Origin: Candidatus Nitrotoga fabula
GTDB taxonomy: Bacteria > Pseudomonadota > Gammaproteobacteria > Burkholderiales > Gallionellaceae
DNA: 64,000 nucleotides
Direction: 5' to 3'
Assembly: GCF_905221025.1 (NCBI RefSeq)
Contig: NZ_CAJNBL010000010.1
Coordinates: 1-64,000 of the forward strand
A model generated the notes under the pieces. That model was not told where the DNA came from. It did not search any database and was given only the letters and a program-made list of their open reading frames with translations. Below are positions 7,718-18,299 of this stretch, in pieces (the first letter of the stretch is position 1; the number at the start of each line of letters is the position of its first letter). Made by a program: the position numbers and the translations under genes.

Positions 7718-9064
7718 TCAGGATGGCGTCGCATGCCAGAGCACCTCCATCCCGGCTTCGCCCGGCTGTGCCTGGTACGTGCTGGCTATGGCTATGCCGG
7801 GAATGCACACCAGGACATCACCGCAAAACAGCAGCGGCAGTGCATCGCGTTGCCAGGGCAATATTTCATGCTGCTGCAGCAGATTTTTCAGGCTATGCTG
7901 GCGACTCGCAGCCCCCATGCGAATGCGCTCTCCTCCCCTGCGTGGACGTATCCTGATTTCCCCGGGGTGGAGTTTGTCGAGACGGATGCCCTGCCCGGTG
8001 ACCGGCATGAAAATAAGCGTGCCATGGGGAACAGGCAGGGATATTTCGGGTTCGCCATGCCAGACCAGGCAGAAATCTGCCACGGGCGGCAGCGCAGGCA
8101 TGGTATAGGCACGGTTGCGGTATCGCCGCATTTGCCAGCCCTGCCAGTCGATGCACAGCTGTGCATCGTCACGCGCATTGCACAATTGCCGGTGCATTTC
8201 TTGTAACCGCGTGCTGTCCGGGATAGGCGCACCCTGTACGGCCAGAAAATAGCGCAACAGATTTTTGCCGCGGGCAATCTCCAGCGCGCGCAGCTGGCTT
8301 ACCTCCAGACGATGATCTGCAACCGCTTCGCGCGCATCCTGTCTTGCCAGTTCGTCCAGCAGCCCGGCCGCTTCGGCAAACAGCCGCGCGCTGCGTGCGA
8401 GCGTTTTCCGGCAGGCGGGGAAACGCTGTTCCAGCAGCGGAAGAATGCGGTGACGCAGGAAATTGCGCGGGTAGGCTTCATCGGCATTGCTTTCGTCTTC
8501 GACCCATTGCAGGGCGTGCTGACACGCATAGTCAAGCAGCCGGGAGCGCGGCACATCCAGCAGCGGTCGCAACAGGACCGGCGCACCTGCGCGATGCTTC
8601 ACCGGCGGCATGGCGCTGGCTCCGCGCACGCCTGACCCGCGCAACAGTTGCAGCAGCAGGGTTTCCGCCTGATCATCCTGGTGGTGCGCCAGCGCCAGAT
8701 AATCCGCCTGTTGTTGCGAGAGCGCATCGTGCCGCAGCTTGCGTGCCGCCGCCTCGATGCCCAGCGAGCGCAGCGGCTGGATGTCCACCCTTTGAATTTG
8801 CAGCGGCACGCCGTATAACGCGCATAGATCCCCGCAGAATGCTGCCCAGTCGTCTGCCTGCGAGCTGATTCCATGATGCACGTGCATTGCACCTAGACGC
8901 CATGCAAAGCGCAGGGAAAGCTGGTAAAGCAGGTGCAGCAGCACCACCGAATCCAGCCCGCCGCTCAGGCCGAGCAGGATGGAGCTGCCGCGGGGAATCA
9001 GGGGGGCAAGGACTTCGGCGACGTGCCCGGACAGGTCAAAGTTCGGTTTCCCTGAATTTGCCAT
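7718..9064 (-). CDS. tilS: tRNA(Ile)-lysidine synthetase
   Basis: ATP-dependent enzyme that attaches lysine to C34 of the CAU-anticodon tRNA-Ile so that it reads AUA. The PP-loop ATP pyrophosphatase motif SGGLDS is at residues 34-39, followed by MHVHHGIS and the [21 protein letters not shown] segment typical of TilS. The 448-residue length includes the C-terminal tRNA-binding domains. The start at 9064 overlaps the end of accA by 29 bp, indicating co-transcription with accA, an arrangement common in proteobacteria. Confidence 0.95.
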   Translation of the reverse strand: MANSGKPNFDLSGHVAEVLAPLIPRGSSILLGLSGGLDSVVLLHLLYQLSLRFAWRLGAMHVHHGISSQADDWAAFCGDLCALYGVPLQIQRVDIQPLRSLGIEAAARKLRHDALSQQQADYLALAHHQDDQAETLLLQLLRGSGVRGASAMPPVKHRAGAPVLLRPLLDVPRSRLLDYACQHALQWVEDESNADEAYPRNFLRHRILPLLEQRFPACRKTLARSARLFAEAAGLLDELARQDAREAVADHRLEVSQLRALEIARGKNLLRYFLAVQGAPIPDSTRLQEMHRQLCNARDDAQLCIDWQGWQMRRYRNRAYTMPALPPVADFCLVWHGEPEISLPVPHGTLIFMPVTGQGIRLDKLHPGEIRIRPRRGGERIRMGAASRQHSLKNLLQQHEILPWQRDALPLLFCGDVLVCIPGIAIASTYQAQPGEAGMEVLWHATPS

Positions 9065-10001
9065 AGCCCATGATGCGGTTGAAACGGGCTTGCAGCAGCT
9101 CGTCCATGGATTGGGATTGCACCTGCTTGAGCACCTCCTGCAGGTTTTTTTTCAGGGTTTGCATCATTGCCTGGGCATCACGGTGTGCGCCCCCGGTCGG
9201 TTCGCTGATGATCCTGTCTATCAGCCCCAATGCTTTCAGCCGGGTTGCGGTGATGCCCAGGGTTTCTGCTGCATCGGCGCATTTGTCCGAGTTTTTCCAC
9301 AGGATGGCGGCGCACCCTTCCGGCGAGATGACCGAATAGGTGGCGTATTGCAGCATCAGCAGAGCGTCCCCGACTGCAATGGCCAGCGCGCCCCCGGACC
9401 CGCCCTCACCGATGATTGTGCAGATGATCGGCACGCGCAGTTCTGCCATGACATACAGATTCTTGCCGATGGCTTCGGACTGGCCGCGCTCTTCGGCGCC
9501 GATTCCGGGATAGGCACCCGGCGTATCGATGAAGGTCATGACCGGAATACCGAATTTCTCCGCCAGGCGCATCAGCCGCATGGCCTTGCGGTAGCCTTCG
9601 GGACGCGGCATGCCAAAATTGCGGTATTGCCTTTCCTTGGTATCGCGCCCTTTCTGGTGGCCGATGACCATCACGCTCTGGCCTTTGAAACGCGCCAGCC
9701 CACCGACAATGGCCGGGTCATCTGCAAAGGAACGGTCTCCGTGCAGTTCCTGAAAATCGGTAAACAGGTGCTGGATGTAATCCAGGGTATAGGGCCGCTG
9801 CGGATGGCGTGATACCTGGGAAATTTGCCATGGGGTGAGTTTGGCGTAGATCTCCTTGGCAAGGGCAAGGCTTTTCTGTTGCAAGCGATTGATCTCGTCG
9901 GAGATATCCACCGCCGAATCGTTATGCACAAAACGCAGTTGCTCGATTTTGTTTTCCAGCTCGGCAATAGGCTGCTCAAAATCCAAAAAAGTGGCTTTCA
10001 T
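9036..10001 (-). CDS. accA: Acetyl-CoA carboxylase carboxyltransferase subunit alpha
   Basis: Alpha subunit of the carboxyltransferase that makes malonyl-CoA for fatty acid synthesis, acting with AccD. The start [18 protein letters not shown] at 10001 matches the normal AccA N-terminus and gives 321 residues; the frame is open 18 codons further upstream but without family similarity. The coiled N-terminal helix is followed by the crotonase-like fold with [16 protein letters not shown] and [10 protein letters not shown], the oxyanion-hole glycines. tilS overlaps its 3' end. Confidence 0.97.
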   Translation of the reverse strand: MKATFLDFEQPIAELENKIEQLRFVHNDSAVDISDEINRLQQKSLALAKEIYAKLTPWQISQVSRHPQRPYTLDYIQHLFTDFQELHGDRSFADDPAIVGGLARFKGQSVMVIGHQKGRDTKERQYRNFGMPRPEGYRKAMRLMRLAEKFGIPVMTFIDTPGAYPGIGAEERGQSEAIGKNLYVMAELRVPIICTIIGEGGSGGALAIAVGDALLMLQYATYSVISPEGCAAILWKNSDKCADAAETLGITATRLKALGLIDRIISEPTGGAHRDAQAMMQTLKKNLQEVLKQVQSQSMDELLQARFNRIMGYGKFRETEL

Positions 10002-10249
10002 AAATTCCGTAATGGTTTGCTTGTTGAAATGATACCGTATCCGGCCCGTTACCATCCAGAAACATCCGGGGCTGCGGGCGTAGCAGAATGTCCCGGCCAG
10101 TTCGGGCGCTCACCGGCGATGCCGGGCAGTGGATTGCTCCGGCATGGTTCTTCCTTATCCGCCAGCCGGTCCGGGAATCGCTCATCCCCGGCATTTTACC
10201 AGTTGACCCGGACCGGGGAAATTCTTGCGGGAGCGGTATTTTATTTTAA

Positions 10250-11284
10250 CTACCGCAACGCGTATTTCTCCAGGGGCTTTGCCAGCCGCCATAGCTTCCA
10301 TGCCGCGTTATTTTTCAGTACAAACCGGTAACCGAGCCTTGCGCCGGGCAGATCCAGCGATAGCTGCCTGACCCTTCCGTTGCGCAATGCTTCCCACAGC
10401 GGAACCAGATACCCCTGTTCCAGGCGCAGGACGGAATCGCGCCAGGCATGCAGGTCGCCCTGCAGCAGCGGACGCTGCAAACCTTCCCAGGCAACCAGCA
10501 TATCGCCATCCAGGGCAGGCAGGCGGGTCCAATCTCCCGCTGCCGGCCCGGGATCAATACCAGCCGTGCGGGCAAACGCCCCCGCCAGGAAACTGTCACC
10601 GCAAACCCGTTCGTAAGGCGAAGCGATTTTCCCTGTCGCTCTTCCCCCGCCCCATAGCCACACGCTATTGACAGGCAGATCGCCGCGCGTCTCGCGCGTT
10701 CGGTTTACCTCATGATCAAAAAAGATCATCTGGATTTCATTGAATATCTTGTGCCAACGCAAGGCATCCTTGCCTTTCGGCAGGTGCATTTGCACGCCTC
10801 TGCCGGATGCCTGGGCCAACGGGGTAGTCACAATTTCCGGAGCATTTTCCACGCGCAGGTACCAGCGCTGCGGGCTGGGCGCGAAAAAATGCAGGCCATC
10901 GGCATTAAAATGCAGGTTCAGGCTGGCGCACAACTGTGCCGCCTCTTCCGCGCCCAGCACAAGATCGGGTTGCAGAAGCAGCTGCGTGCGCCGCATCTGC
11001 AAATGCACCGGGTCCGCGCGCAGCCAATAGCCGTCTCCCGGCTGCATCCCGTCTGCTGTCAGGGTAACTAGTGCGATGGGTTCATCCTGCTGCCGTTCCA
11101 TGACGAATTTCTGGCAAAGCCATTGTTCCAGCGTGTCACATGAATACCCATTCTCCGGCAGCGGTTGCAAAGTGGCTCGCGCCAGCATTTTTTCCAGAAA
11201 CGGCACCGGCAACCCGGCGCAGGCATCGGCACAAATCTCCTGCGGCAAAAACAAGCCGGGAATAACAATGTCTACATTTCTCAT
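10250..11284 (-). CDS. RpfE-like conserved protein (COG4255-type)
   Basis: A 344-residue protein of a family sometimes annotated as regulatory protein RpfE or as a phosphoglycerate-mutase-like protein. The most characteristic part is LRWHKIFNEIQMIFFDHEVN, then the GDLPVNSVWLWGGGRA segment; a WYLRVE motif precedes it. The start MRNVDIVIPGLF at 11284 is preferred; a 30-residue open extension upstream looks non-coding. No signal peptide or membrane helix. The molecular function of the family is not established to my knowledge. It is divergent from lolC across a 228-bp spacer that must hold both promoters. Confidence 0.65.
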   Translation of the reverse strand: MRNVDIVIPGLFLPQEICADACAGLPVPFLEKMLARATLQPLPENGYSCDTLEQWLCQKFVMERQQDEPIALVTLTADGMQPGDGYWLRADPVHLQMRRTQLLLQPDLVLGAEEAAQLCASLNLHFNADGLHFFAPSPQRWYLRVENAPEIVTTPLAQASGRGVQMHLPKGKDALRWHKIFNEIQMIFFDHEVNRTRETRGDLPVNSVWLWGGGRATGKIASPYERVCGDSFLAGAFARTAGIDPGPAAGDWTRLPALDGDMLVAWEGLQRPLLQGDLHAWRDSVLRLEQGYLVPLWEALRNGRVRQLSLDLPGARLGYRFVLKNNAAWKLWRLAKPLEKYALR

Positions 11285-11512
11285 GGCGAATTGACCCGAA
11301 AAACAGGATGCGAAGCGGAAGCAGCCCGGCTGTACCCCTCTACACCGCTGAAATGGAACAGGAAGTCGCCGCAAAGCCAGCCTTGCACGGCGAACGGCAT
11401 GTTATTTGCGGAAAGGAAATTTTCTGCGGGCGCCCGTTTCCCGCCCCACGATGCGCCCTCTTGTGGCAAACTAGCACACAATCTGTTTCCCATTTTTTCA
11501 GGCATTCATAAT

Positions 11513-12757
11513 TTGCGTCCTTACGAACTCTTTATCGGTCTGCGTTATACCCGTGCCAAGCGGCGCAATCATTTTATCTCCTTTATTTCGCTGATCTCCA
11601 TGCTGGGCATGGCCCTGGGCGTGGCCGCGCTGATTGTTGTTCTCTCCGTGATGAACGGCTTCCAGAAAGAGATCCGCGCGCGCATTCTGGGTATTGCGCC
11701 TCACCTGCAAATCAGCGTGGAAGGAAGCTCCATGTCCGACTGGCAGCCCGCACTGCGACTTCTGTCCGGATACCCGCAGATTGCGGCTGCTGCGCCCTTC
11801 GTGAACGGGCAGGGCATGTTGTCGTTTAACCAGAATGTGCAGGGGGTCATGGTACGCGGCATTCTGCCACAGGATGAGCTCAAAATTACAGACCTGACCG
11901 ACAAGATGAAGACGGGTTCGACGGATGCATTGCAGGAAGGCGGCTTCGGTATTGTGCTGGGCTCCGACCTTGCGCGCACGCTGGGGGCCAGGCTACATGA
12001 CAAGGTTTTGCTGATCTCGCCGCAGGGGCAGATTACCCCGGCCGGGATGATGCCGCGCCTCAAGCAGTTTCGCATAGTCGGCATATTCGAGATCGGCATG
12101 GCACCCTACGACAGTTCGCTTGCGCTGGTTCATCTCAAGGACGCCCAGAAGCTCTATCAAATGAATGATTCTGTCAGTGGCGTCAGCGCCCGCCTGCATG
12201 ACCTTGACCTCGCCCCGCAGGTAGCAGCCGAGATTGCGCAGCACCTGCCTCTCACCCAGTATGTCAGCGACTGGACGCGCCAGCACGCCAACTATTTCCG
12301 CGCGGTACAGATCGAAAAAAAAATGATGTTCATCATTCTTTCCCTCATTGTGGCGGTAGCCGCATTCAACATTGTCTCCACGCTGGTGATGGCCGTTACC
12401 GACAAGCAGTCCGATATCGCCATTCTGCGCACGCTGGGTGCCTCTCCTGCCAGCATCATGAAGATATTCATCGTCCAGGGCGCACTGATCGGCCTGATCG
12501 GCTCAGTACTGGGCGTAACGGGCGGCATCCTGCTATCGCTGAACATTGATACCGTCGTTCCATTCATTGAAAGAATGCTGGGCATGCAATTTCTTTCCAA
12601 GGATGTATATCTGATCAGCGAATTGCCCTCGGACCTGCAGCGCAAGGATGTCCTGACCGTGGCGGGCTTTTCCTTCTTCACCAGCCTGCTTGCGACGCTG
12701 TATCCCAGCTGGCGCGCATCCAGGACGCAACCGGCGGAGGCGCTGCGCTATGAATGA
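11513..12757 (+). CDS. lolC: Lipoprotein-releasing system permease LolC/LolE
   Basis: Inner-membrane subunit of the Lol ABC transporter, which extracts outer-membrane lipoproteins for hand-over to LolA. The product begins [20 protein letters not shown], as in the family; the only in-frame start at this place is TTG (11513), giving 414 residues. Hydrophobic helices lie at about 23-45, 270-295, 316-343 and 379-399, with a large periplasmic domain between the first two, the FtsX-like layout. It overlaps lolD by 8 bp. Only one permease gene is present, so the transporter may use a homodimer of this subunit (inference). Confidence 0.92.
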   Translation: MRPYELFIGLRYTRAKRRNHFISFISLISMLGMALGVAALIVVLSVMNGFQKEIRARILGIAPHLQISVEGSSMSDWQPALRLLSGYPQIAAAAPFVNGQGMLSFNQNVQGVMVRGILPQDELKITDLTDKMKTGSTDALQEGGFGIVLGSDLARTLGARLHDKVLLISPQGQITPAGMMPRLKQFRIVGIFEIGMAPYDSSLALVHLKDAQKLYQMNDSVSGVSARLHDLDLAPQVAAEIAQHLPLTQYVSDWTRQHANYFRAVQIEKKMMFIILSLIVAVAAFNIVSTLVMAVTDKQSDIAILRTLGASPASIMKIFIVQGALIGLIGSVLGVTGGILLSLNIDTVVPFIERMLGMQFLSKDVYLISELPSDLQRKDVLTVAGFSFFTSLLATLYPSWRASRTQPAEALRYE

Positions 12758-13430
12758 AATTGTCATTTCCTGCCATGGCTTGCGCAAAACCTTTGTACAG
12801 GGCGAACTGAACGTGCCGGTGCTGAAAGGTGTCAACCTGGACGTCATGCGCGGCGACCGCATCGCCATCCTGGGCAGCTCCGGCTCCGGTAAGAGCACCC
12901 TGCTCCACTTGCTGGGCGGGCTGGACAGGGCCAGCGAAGGCAGCGTCTCCATTCTCGGACAGGACGTACAGGCCATGAGTGAAGCGGAACGCGGCATTCT
13001 GCGCAACCGGACACTGGGCTTTGTGTACCAGTTTCATCACCTGCTGGCAGAGTTCACCGCGCTGGAGAACGTGGCCATGCCGCTTCTGATCCGGGGCATG
13101 AACCGGGAACAATCCGCTCCGGTTGCAGCCCGTATGCTCGAGCTGGTCGGCCTCGCCCAGCGTACCGGGCACCTGCCTGCCGAACTGTCGGGCGGCGAGC
13201 GACAGCGGGTCGCCGTCGCGCGCGCGCTGGTGACCGAACCTGCCTGCGTGCTGGCAGACGAGCCGACCGGAAATCTGGATCGCACCAGCGCGCAGGCATT
13301 GTTCGAACTGATGCTGGAACTGAATACCCGGTTGCACACCAGTTTTATTGTAGTCACCCATGACCTGGAGCTGGCGGGAAAAATGCAGCGTCAGCTTCGC
13401 CTGATGAATGGAGTGCTGCACGAAACCTGA
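12750..13430 (+). CDS. lolD: Lipoprotein-releasing system ATP-binding protein
   Basis: ABC ATPase that powers LolC. Walker [10 protein letters not shown] at residues 42-50, Q-loop region FVYQFHHLL, signature LSGGERQ at 146-152, Walker B VLADEP at 167-172 followed by TGNLD, and the switch His in VVTHD. The start ATG at 12750 lies within the last codons of lolC, giving 226 residues, the family's usual size; an upstream open extension in this frame overlaps lolC and is not real. Confidence 0.95.
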   Translation: MNEIVISCHGLRKTFVQGELNVPVLKGVNLDVMRGDRIAILGSSGSGKSTLLHLLGGLDRASEGSVSILGQDVQAMSEAERGILRNRTLGFVYQFHHLLAEFTALENVAMPLLIRGMNREQSAPVAARMLELVGLAQRTGHLPAELSGGERQRVAVARALVTEPACVLADEPTGNLDRTSAQALFELMLELNTRLHTSFIVVTHDLELAGKMQRQLRLMNGVLHET

Positions 13431-13591
13431 CGCAGCGTAATCCTTCCGCAACAGAATCCGGAAAGTTACGATGACGGAACCACGGAAACCTGCAAACGCT
13501 CTTACGGGCTGATCCGGCCTGCATGCAGCGCCTGATGTGGACAGGACGGGACGTCGACCGGACTCTCCGGCATGGCCGTCCTGATATCCCC

Positions 13592-16500
13592 CTACGGTTT
13601 CAGTACGAAATCGACGCGATTCGGCTTGCCCTGATCTTTTTGATCTTTCGCCACTTTCCCGGGAGCCACCAGGAACATTCTTTCGTTCGACACTTTCCCA
13701 CGTTCTTCCAGATGCCGTTTGACTACCAGCGCGCGGCGCTCAGCCAGTGCCTTGAGTTCATTTTCCCCAATCGGCGCGTTGATATACATCAGGTTTTCCA
13801 TTTCCTTCGCCGGAATGGATTTCGGCAAGCCGATGAAATTGCGTGGTTTGGAGAAACTTTCCGCCTTGTAGGCGAGTTTCAGATATTTTACATATTCATC
13901 AGGCCCGACCGTCACCTCTTCAGGGTTAACAGACTCATCGCCCCCCAGTTTCAGCTTGAGAATTTTTTGCGCCTTGACCTTATTTGCAATATAGACACGC
14001 CGCGCGCCATCCAGGTCTGTAACCGGATCATAGCGGCCCATGATTTCCAGTTTAAGCGCAGGACGGTCGTTCAGCGCCTTGGACAAGGTGGCAAGCCTCG
14101 TCTCTGCCGCAGGCGACAGGTTGCTCAGACCGGGTTCGAACTCCACATAGGCCAGTTCGTCTCCTCCGCCTAGAGCCGCAGCCAGCAGTGAAAACGGTGA
14201 GATGATCGCTTTGGTCAGCAGGTTGATGATAACCTTGAAAATAAGCCCGCCGATGCTAAATTCCGGGTCGGACAGGGAACCGGAAATCGGCAGGTTGATA
14301 TCAATCTCGCCGCGGCTGTTTTTTAACAACGCAACGGCAAGCAATACCGGCAGCTTGGTGGCATCCGGGCTGTCCACCTTTTCGCCAAAGGTCAGCTGAT
14401 CAATAAAAACGTTGTTGCTGGCATCCAGCTTGCCATTCTGGATGTTATATTTGACATCCAGTGACAATTTTCCCTTTGTGACCGGGTAGCCGGCATATTT
14501 CGCCGAATAGGGAGCAAGCCGCGTCAGCTCGATCCCCTTGGCATTGGCTACCAGATCGAGGAAAAGCTGGGCACCCAGCGGATTGAGCTTGCCGGTAATG
14601 GCCAGCGAGCCATCATCGTCAATCTTTCCGTTCATGATGACATCCGCCGGCGTGGGATCATCCGAGGCAACCTTGGAAACCGATCCCGCCAGCCCGGTCA
14701 GATTGGCAGTGTAGCTAGGCTTGATGAAATTGTCCGTAAAGTTGATGTTCCCGTCCTGCAGTGTAATCTGTCCGATGCGAATCAAGGGTCTTGAATCGGC
14801 GCTCTGGCTGCCTTCCACCTTTCCGGCATTTGGTTCCTGCTGGGCTGCGCGGGCAGGCATGGAGGTGCCGGACAATCCTTCCGCTGGCGGCAGCTTGCCC
14901 GGAGAAGGTGCGGATTGCGTCAGACTGGTTGGTTTGGATTTTCCCTGGTCGTTTTTTACCAGAATATCCTGCAGGTTAAGGTGTCCATCGGTATTGACAA
15001 TGATCCGTGCATAAAAATCGGAAAGCGCGATATTGCCAAGAGAAACTGCCAGCGGATTTTTCTGCGTATTGACCTGGGCGTTGACATTGCCGAAATACAG
15101 CGATTTCCAGCTCACAAAATCATCCCCGGTAATTTTATCCAGTGTATGGATATCCGCCAGGTTGAGCGAACCGGCATAGCTGGCGCGAACCGGGCGATGT
15201 TCCGGAAGTTGCAGCATCAGTTTACCCTTGGCACCTATGCTTCCGCTGGTGAAAACGGCATTAATCTGATCGGCAAAATACGGCTGGAATGCATTCACTG
15301 CCAGTCTCTTTCCATCGATTTGCAGATTTGCGCCAAACGGGCTCAAAGTCAGGCTGCCGTTCGCGCTCAGGGTGCCACGCTTGTTGTGGCTGAGTTTCAG
15401 GCTCAACGGGGAGGGGGAAGCGGCAGTACCTGGCGGTACCAGAGCAAGGTTTCCTAGGGTTATATCGACATTGCTCAACTGCTGCACTGCCGGTTTTCCT
15501 TCATTCCTGGAGGCCACCTGTTCGTCAGCAAACTGGAGATCTGATTGCTCGATTTTCAATTGTTTTAATGCAGCCTGCCATGGCCTGGATGCGACAGGGG
15601 GGACACTTTCCGTTGCGGGTTGCTTACCGGACCCGGAGCGATCAGCAAGCATCGACATCAGATCAATTTTCCCATCGGGGTCGCGCTTGACCCTGATTTT
15701 TGCGGCATTCACGGTAACGCCGTCCAGCGTGGCAATTTGCTTTGCCAGATCGAACTCCAGCCCATCGAAGGCAATATCGCTGGCAGAAATGCTGTTGTTT
15801 TTTTCCTTTGGCAATTTTACCTGGAGGTTATGCAGGCGGACGCTGGCTTGGGTGAACAGCAGATTGATTCCTGTATCAGGCCACGCAAGCTGGTAAGGCA
15901 GTTTGGCATCCAGCAGCGTGCCCCCCAGATCTGCTGTGAAGAATGGGGCAAAGTATGGACGCAGGTTTTGCGGCTTCAGGGATGTGATCACCACCTCGCC
16001 CTGCATGGACTTTCGGCGGAGCGACAAAGACCCCTGATGATCCAGAATCTCGCCCGCTTCCGTTTCCAGCCGGGCATTAATCTGCGCAGGAAAATCAATG
16101 TCAGTGCGTAGCTTGGACAGGCTTGCATCCAGGCGCTTGACCACCAGCGCTGCAGGGCCGAAGGCAGGGTCGGTTGTCCCATCGCCCCAGCTCAAACGCC
16201 CGTTCACAATTTCGGCACGTTCAAGCGAAAAGACAAACGGCTGGGGCTGCGATTTTTCAGGAGATGGTTTAGGGGCGGCCGGCTTGCTGTCCCGCCCTGT
16301 TGCAGGCAGTTTGAACGCATGCAGCAAATTAAAGGAGCCATCCTTCATCCGGCTTACTTCTATGTCAGGCCCTTCCAGTTTAATCTGGCGCAACCTTGCC
16401 AGATTGTTCAAAGGTTCCACTCTATCCAGCAGAACCGTAAGTTTGTCCCACTGGATCAGCGGTGCTCCTGATTTTTCCTGCAGATGCAGCTTGCGTATGC

Positions 16501-17365
16501 CGGCCTGTCCACTGAGAACAACCTTTTTCGAGCTGCTTGTCTGTTCAAAACCAAGGTTCAGGCGCGTATCCAGCAAACCGGAAGTCAGCTCGAAATTAAG
16601 CGGTACCGGAACAAAAGGCATGTACGCCGGAAGCGCCAGACCATCAAGATTGATCTGCACGAAAGTTTCAATGGACGACGTAAAGGGCTTGGATTTCCCC
16701 TTGATCACAAGTGGAGTGCCATTGATCTTCGCGCTGAAGGCAGGCAATGTGAAAATTTCGACCTTGTGCGGCAAATTAGATAGAAACGGGATGGACAAAT
16801 TCAGATCGGAAATGGCATGGCGTGATTTCAGCACGCGATCGTCATAATCGATGCGTCCCTGCTGGACACTGATATTATTAAAAGAAAAGTACGAAGGGGG
16901 TTCATCCGGCTTCTGTTTAGCCAGTTTTTCCAGAATCCTGTTTACGATGTCAGAGAAATTGAAAAGATTCTCCCCGGTACGGATGATGCGCACAACCGGT
17001 TTTCCGATCCGGATTTCGTTCACTACTGGCGCCAGATGGATAATGCTGGCCGTAGAAAGATTGGCATAAAGTTCATCTATGGCCAGGATCTTTGCCCGCT
17101 GATCCAGTTCATAGACGGAGATGTCACGTATCGTTGCCGTCAGCCCGAAGGGATTGATCGAGACTTCCCCGAAATCTACCCGTCGCCCGATTTCTTCGCC
17201 AATTTTTTTGGCTACGAATGATTTGACTATCGGGGGGCCGACAAAAAACAGAAGAGCGCAAAAAACAATAAAGACAATAGCAGCGATCCGACCCGCCGAT
17301 AACAGCCTGCGTTTGCGCTCAGGGGTGAGGTTCAATGCAAGTTTGTTCATAGCAGTGGGTGTCAT
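13592..17365 (-). CDS. Giant AsmA-like / DUF748 envelope protein
   Basis: A 1257-residue protein with one N-terminal membrane anchor (about residues 28-48) and a long remainder predicted to be periplasmic. Segments such as VDFGEVSINPFGLTATIRDI and repeated beta-rich blocks fit the DUF748/AsmA-like group, whose better-known relatives form hydrophobic grooves for lipid transport between the membranes. Two low-complexity Pro/Ser/Lys stretches in the middle look like linkers. The C-terminus has an OmpA-like flavour (FEPGLSNLSPAAETRL, then a block with LEIMGRYDP). MTPTAMNKLAL at 17365 is chosen because AGGA stands at a good distance; ATG at 17350 is a weaker alternative. The specific substrate is unknown. 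Confidence 0.75.
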   Translation of the reverse strand: MTPTAMNKLALNLTPERKRRLLSAGRIAAIVFIVFCALLFFVGPPIVKSFVAKKIGEEIGRRVDFGEVSINPFGLTATIRDISVYELDQRAKILAIDELYANLSTASIIHLAPVVNEIRIGKPVVRIIRTGENLFNFSDIVNRILEKLAKQKPDEPPSYFSFNNISVQQGRIDYDDRVLKSRHAISDLNLSIPFLSNLPHKVEIFTLPAFSAKINGTPLVIKGKSKPFTSSIETFVQINLDGLALPAYMPFVPVPLNFELTSGLLDTRLNLGFEQTSSSKKVVLSGQAGIRKLHLQEKSGAPLIQWDKLTVLLDRVEPLNNLARLRQIKLEGPDIEVSRMKDGSFNLLHAFKLPATGRDSKPAAPKPSPEKSQPQPFVFSLERAEIVNGRLSWGDGTTDPAFGPAALVVKRLDASLSKLRTDIDFPAQINARLETEAGEILDHQGSLSLRRKSMQGEVVITSLKPQNLRPYFAPFFTADLGGTLLDAKLPYQLAWPDTGINLLFTQASVRLHNLQVKLPKEKNNSISASDIAFDGLEFDLAKQIATLDGVTVNAAKIRVKRDPDGKIDLMSMLADRSGSGKQPATESVPPVASRPWQAALKQLKIEQSDLQFADEQVASRNEGKPAVQQLSNVDITLGNLALVPPGTAASPSPLSLKLSHNKRGTLSANGSLTLSPFGANLQIDGKRLAVNAFQPYFADQINAVFTSGSIGAKGKLMLQLPEHRPVRASYAGSLNLADIHTLDKITGDDFVSWKSLYFGNVNAQVNTQKNPLAVSLGNIALSDFYARIIVNTDGHLNLQDILVKNDQGKSKPTSLTQSAPSPGKLPPAEGLSGTSMPARAAQQEPNAGKVEGSQSADSRPLIRIGQITLQDGNINFTDNFIKPSYTANLTGLAGSVSKVASDDPTPADVIMNGKIDDDGSLAITGKLNPLGAQLFLDLVANAKGIELTRLAPYSAKYAGYPVTKGKLSLDVKYNIQNGKLDASNNVFIDQLTFGEKVDSPDATKLPVLLAVALLKNSRGEIDINLPISGSLSDPEFSIGGLIFKVIINLLTKAIISPFSLLAAALGGGDELAYVEFEPGLSNLSPAAETRLATLSKALNDRPALKLEIMGRYDPVTDLDGARRVYIANKVKAQKILKLKLGGDESVNPEEVTVGPDEYVKYLKLAYKAESFSKPRNFIGLPKSIPAKEMENLMYINAPIGENELKALAERRALVVKRHLEERGKVSNERMFLVAPGKVAKDQKDQGKPNRVDFVLKP

Positions 17366-17732
17366 TTGCCATCCTGTCAGGCCATGCTCAGGCCGCTTAA
17401 CTGCGCACCACAGGCGCAGATAAAGATACAACCAGCCCAGGCTGCAATGCCATTAACTGTTTCACATGGCGGCAGATGGCGTCCGGCCGTAAACTGGTAT
17501 TTTCAGTGCGCAATCCCCCTGCGGGGAACATGGGGGGAAAAATACGAACCCGACGCTCCCCGTGAAAAAACGATTTGCCCGGAAAAACAGAAAGATTGCC
17601 GGCAAAAACAGGGGCATGTACAGCGATCAAGGATCTTTCAGAAATTTTTTCTTCCCGCCGGTTTAACGGGGATCTAATTATCCGTGTATTCCCAGATCCG
17701 GAATCCCGAGTCTCAGGATTCCGAAGCAACCA
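17366..17732. other. Spacer between the DUF748 and DUF883 genes
   Basis: No credible gene. An inverted repeat CGGAATCC (17699-17706) / GGATTCCG (17716-17723) with a 9-nt loop lies just past the DUF883 stop and may mark its transcript end, but it has no T-run. The remainder contains the promoter region of the DUF748 gene. Confidence 0.45.
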
Positions 17733-18089
17733 TCAGCGACGAGAAATAATGGCACCCAGAAGAAGGCCTACTGCTGCGGCAATACCCACGGCCTGCCAGG
17801 GGTGAACATGCACATAATTATCGGTCGCCGTGGCAGCTGCCTTGGTTTTTTCGACTACTGCAACCTGGGCATTACCCAGACGTTCCTTGGCAGCCTGCAA
17901 GGATTCCCCTGCCTTGGCCCGCGCGGCCGCTATTCTTTCCCCTGTCTGATTGGCAGTTGCCTTCAGCAACTCCTCTGCATCTGCAACTACGACTCTCAAA
18001 TCATCCATGAGCTTCTCCTTTGAAATATCCACTGTTGCGGTTGTCACTCCAAACGTACTTCCTGAAGTTTTTGCTTCTGGCATGTTCAT
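17733..18089 (-). CDS. DUF883 (ElaB/YqjD-type) membrane-anchored protein
   Basis: A 118-residue protein with a long alanine/glutamate-rich helix (VVADAEELLKATANQTGER, then IAAARAKAGESLQAAKERLG) and a C-terminal membrane segment PWQAVGIAAAVGLLLGAII followed by the SRR tail. This is the layout of ElaB, YqjD and YgaM, C-tail-anchored inner-membrane proteins reported to bind ribosomes in stationary phase. The start MNMPEAKTSG at 18089 has an AGGA 8-11 nt upstream; the longer open frame has no family resemblance. Function here is inferred by family only. Confidence 0.8.
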   Translation of the reverse strand: MNMPEAKTSGSTFGVTTATVDISKEKLMDDLRVVVADAEELLKATANQTGERIAAARAKAGESLQAAKERLGNAQVAVVEKTKAAATATDNYVHVHPWQAVGIAAAVGLLLGAIISRR

Positions 18090-18299
18090 GATCCAGTTCC
18101 TTCCATTAAGAAACGCCCGTGGCGTTAGGGTTTTACTCCTGTAATCACCTAAACCGTTTTCACTATAACAACCAAAACTGATCAAAGCAAGCATGTTCAT
18201 GGCTCTGTGCGATCCATAATCGGGAATATACCTTCCATTCGCTCCTGTAGCTGCGGATTTTCAGCGGGTCCTGCCGTTCCCAAGCAGGTAGCGCGGATA

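Noticed and set aside
13542-13583. Inverted repeat CAGGACGG/CCGTCCTG between lolD and the DUF748 gene as a terminator
   Set aside because: The 26-nt loop is long and no T-run follows on either side, so support is too weak.
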